From: Topomyia yanbarensis | Lineage: Eukaryota; Arthropoda; Insecta; Diptera; Culicidae | DNA: 64,000 bases | Assembly (NCBI RefSeq): GCF_030247195.1 | Contig: NC_080671.1 | Location: 207,724,045-207,788,044, forward strand | Reading direction: 5' to 3' | In this document: piece by piece, positions 60,952 through 64,000 of the stretch | Position numbering within the stretch: position 1 is the first letter of the stretch | Layout of the letters: each line of letters begins with the position of its first letter | Notes under the pieces: model-generated | Seen by the model: only the letters and a program-made list of their open reading frames with translations | Databases searched by the model: none | Told to the model about the DNA's origin: nothing | Made by a program: the position numbers and the translations under genes

Positions 60952-63900
60952 GCCTGAATAACCTAAATCTTGCAAAAGAGCTAAATTTTCGCTAGATTTG
61001 TGGGCTTCAAAGATACAGTTGCTTTCGGTGACGCCACAAGTATAATTATATTAGAAATCTTTTATCTCACTACTAGGTGAATTACTTGTTGATCTGTGTA
61101 TTGATATACCATCCAACATTTACCTCATGATAGAACGCAATGCCTAATCCAAGGAATAAATACTAGAACTCACTGTTTCTTTATCAACACATTATTTTGT
61201 CTTTGAAGTGAAATTATATATTGATTTTTGAGAAATAGTTAATTTATTATAAAGATAATTCACAAAATGTTCCCAACATCGAATTCCTTGAATCACGTAG
61301 ATGTGTTTTCATACCCCGATATTCAAAATCGGTTTAGTTTTGCTCCTAAAACACCAGTAAAGCAATACTCTGTACGAAACAATCTCATTTTTAGTTAGTG
61401 GAAATTGGTAAGCGGCCCGATCAGAACGACATATCAGAAAGCTATCAAATTTATATCTCATGTTAATATTTATTACTCACTGTGTTATTTTTGTAATATC
61501 CCTATCAGCAAGGCAAGCAAACTTATATCAAGATTATATCTTCTGGTGATATCATTGAACTGCTAATATGACGATGATGTTATAATATATTACATATTCT
61601 TTCACAATTATCTTTGAACGCTAACTGTAAACTGTAAATCGGGCAAATGACCAGTTGGTTAAAGCCCCAATAAACAAATCAATCGATCAACTGTGAATGA
61701 TTGTTATATTACACCAATGATAGTCTATTTCCTAATGCGCTGAAGCCTCTTTTTATGCGTATTTATTCAACTTTTTACAGTAAATTTTCGAAGTTTTTAT
61801 TGATATCCTTATATTTGCGTTTTCAATATGGACATTCAAAGTTCCACGATTTTGAGAATAGATAAGTTTTAGATGCAAGTGGTCGGAAAACTTGAAAATA
61901 AGGTGTTTAACTTACTTGGTTGCATTTTGATTAAGAGATTACCTATTTTCTGAGACACTCGTCTGACACGCAATTTCGAATATGTGGCTTATCATTTCAA
62001 TGTTGAAGCCTTTATTCAAAAAGTTTTGGAATCGCAAAGTTATCAACAAGCTATTCTAAAGAATATAATTTTCATATAAAACCTATTTTAAAGAAGATGC
62101 AGGAAGTATCAAGCACTCCAGATGAAATAAAGAAACGCGGATTCAAATAAAAAAGGATTTTTAAACTATTTGTTAGGGTTTAGTCAAATGATTCTATAAA
62201 TAATTTTCTTTTAATTGATTGTGCATATTACGAAAACGAATTTTCAGAACTTAAAAAACTGTTTGATATATACTGATTTCCACAATACCGTTATGAATTT
62301 TGAGGATCTTCGAGGATCTTCAGTCCGATTTTTCCAATTTATGCGGGTTTTTCATAAACACCGAAACTTGTCCAGTTTGTGCGTTCTCCGAATTACCAAA
62401 GCATTGTATTTTTTTTTATTTCAACCCCCGCATAAAAATGTTTGAGTTTGAGATTGTTGTATCTTTTCATTCCACCTAAGACAGTTTGACATTTACAATG
62501 AACTGACAATTACTTTGAATGCGCATATGTACTAATGTTTCCGTTGTATTCGATGGTGCTTCGTTCGTCTTAAAAAAAACATCGAACTAACAAATTTTCG
62601 TAATAATCAAGATACTTGATTCATTTTGTAGGAAGTTAAAAAAGGAATAATGCGACCTGTTCAAATTGATGAAAGATTAATATTTATGAGTATGCTGCAT
62701 AAAGCTATCAATATTTCAAAATGGCCTAGAAATCTCTGAATAAAGCTTTCCACAGCACATTCCAGCTGGTATTATTGTTTGCTGTTACAATTTAAATATG
62801 TGTTTTAGATAGTGCTTGAAATAGCTAAAAACTTTAATGTAAAAATATTGAATAATTTCCTCCTTAAAACTAAATAAAATTTAGAAAAGAAAATGTATTT
62901 TAGAAAACATGAAATATTCTAAAATTCGTCACACCGAAGAATCCTCAACAATTTCTCGAATTTTATGATTATCTGTTATAATTGGCATTTTAAAAATGCC
63001 AATAACAAAACTCCAAAAGCTTTACTTGAAATCTCAAAATGCAAGCCTCAAAACTTTGGTATTTGTTTCTTTGAATCTATTAGGAATCATAAGTAACATT
63101 TGTCGTATACTCAGTAAAATAATGTAGGTAAATTATCCGCTAAATGTTACCATATCACATCGACATTATTCCTAAAAATCGTGTAAATCATGTTTACGTA
63201 CAAGAGAAGCACCGATAAGCGTACTATTCAGAATCTAAAAATAGCCCCACTTTCCTAATCTGAAAAGATATTATAAAGCTATTCAGTCAATCGTAATATA
63301 GGCAGCTGTAGTAGTGAGCAAAACTGTATGAAAACAAACCGCATTATACAAGGAAAACAAACAGTCCTTTGGCTTTGGCAAAGTTCAATGTGTGCGTTCT
63401 GGAAACATCTTCTGCATCTATAATCGTTTTGCCCTTGACGAATGCGTAGAATATTATGCTAACATTAAACGTCGATCGAAAGCCACGTCGTTGGTTCATG
63501 CAGGAAACATCCCCATAAAACTCAGAATACCCAGGTTCAAATCGCTATATCCACTAATAACAATCAGCGTGTCATATATTCATAATAACAATCAGCCAGC
63601 ATGTATGCAATCATTTGACAAAACTATAGAAAACTTTTGCTACATGAAGTTTTTTCCTTCCAAACGAAAAGCGCCTTAATGTATGCTATATTTTTCTATT
63701 TTATTCTATTTTTAGACCTGCACACTAAATTCGTTGATACTATACAATAGGTAATAAAAGCTATATTGGCCGTGGGAAAACCTAACAAATTTTGTTATAA
63801 TTCTGATAGAAGCCTATCACAGGTTGTCATATTTTTGATATATACTAGAAGAATTTCTGTTATGTTTTCTGTTATTTTACCAACTAACGAGACCAAAGTT

Positions 63901-64000
63901 ATAACACAACTTGTTATCATAACAAAGTAACTCAGTCTGTAATAATTTTGTTATTTCTTTCTGATCGGGGAGGACTAAAAATACCAAATGTTTAATATCT
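60952..64000. other. AT-rich non-coding, no gene supported
   Basis: About 3 kb without recognisable element or domain. The 95-codon plus-strand frame at 63392-63679 and the 76-codon one at 62215-62445 have no known motif and no neighbours to support them. Confidence 0.4.

Noticed and set aside
63525..63545. tRNA B-box-like GGTTCAAATC
   Set aside because: No A box at the right distance and no cloverleaf; the same holds for the similar word near 35740 and 38328.
63392..63679. 95-codon open frame as a small gene
   Set aside because: No motif, no splice or neighbour support, and AT-rich DNA of this length yields such frames by chance.

Overview
This window looks like a repeat-dense piece of an insect genome, most probably a culicine (Aedes-like) mosquito. 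The evidence is the AT-rich non-coding DNA, insect-sized introns of about 60 bp, a ZAD-type zinc-finger gene remnant, and a mix of I-clade, R1-clade and BEL/Pao retroelements with many MITEs. The species is an inference from element style, because no single-copy marker gene is present. I found no intact host gene, no rRNA and no tRNA.

Layout. 0-9 kb: old sequence with a non-LTR ORF1 fossil (2.3-3.2 kb), a 1.76-kb foldback DNA element (3785-5545) and an ORF1-only non-LTR remnant (about 8.0-8.9 kb). 9182-15138: a full-length minus-strand I-type non-LTR retrotransposon with a 14-bp target-site duplication (TSD), an open ORF1, and an ORF2 broken only by two nonsense codons. 15.1-21.1 kb: AT-rich DNA with a cluster of short quasi-palindromes. 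21.1-22.3 kb: a nest of small foldback/hAT-like elements.

22.5-31.4 kb: a minus-strand ZAD-C2H2 zinc-finger gene remnant. A 65-bp intron of it received a 7249-bp BEL/Pao element (23361-30609; 566-bp LTRs differing at 2 positions; TSD ATAAG). 32.8-35.0 kb: three related MITEs in a row, each separated by the same 8-bp TSD, with two further DNA elements nested in them. 35.4-38.6 kb: an exact palindrome with 998-bp arms. Its left arm alone carries a 1194-bp insertion, so the right arm preserves the empty site. 38.9-45.5 kb: a second BEL-type gag (PHD finger, coiled coil, zinc knuckles) split by an R1-clade element (39707-44315), ending at a 500-bp N gap.

46.0-52.9 kb: a second, degenerate copy of the I-type family present as two nearly identical inverted arms around a (TA)n core, either a natural palindrome or an assembly foldback. 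53.8-64 kb: another long (TA)n, a block of mosquito-type GGCCCGGAGGGCC repeats, a 2-copy tandem repeat, a second copy of the 258-bp hAT-like MITE, and quiet AT-rich DNA.

There are no cooperating pathways here. The relations are insertional: R1 into BEL gag, BEL into a zinc-finger intron, MITE into MITE. Exact TSDs make several of these layers orderable in time.
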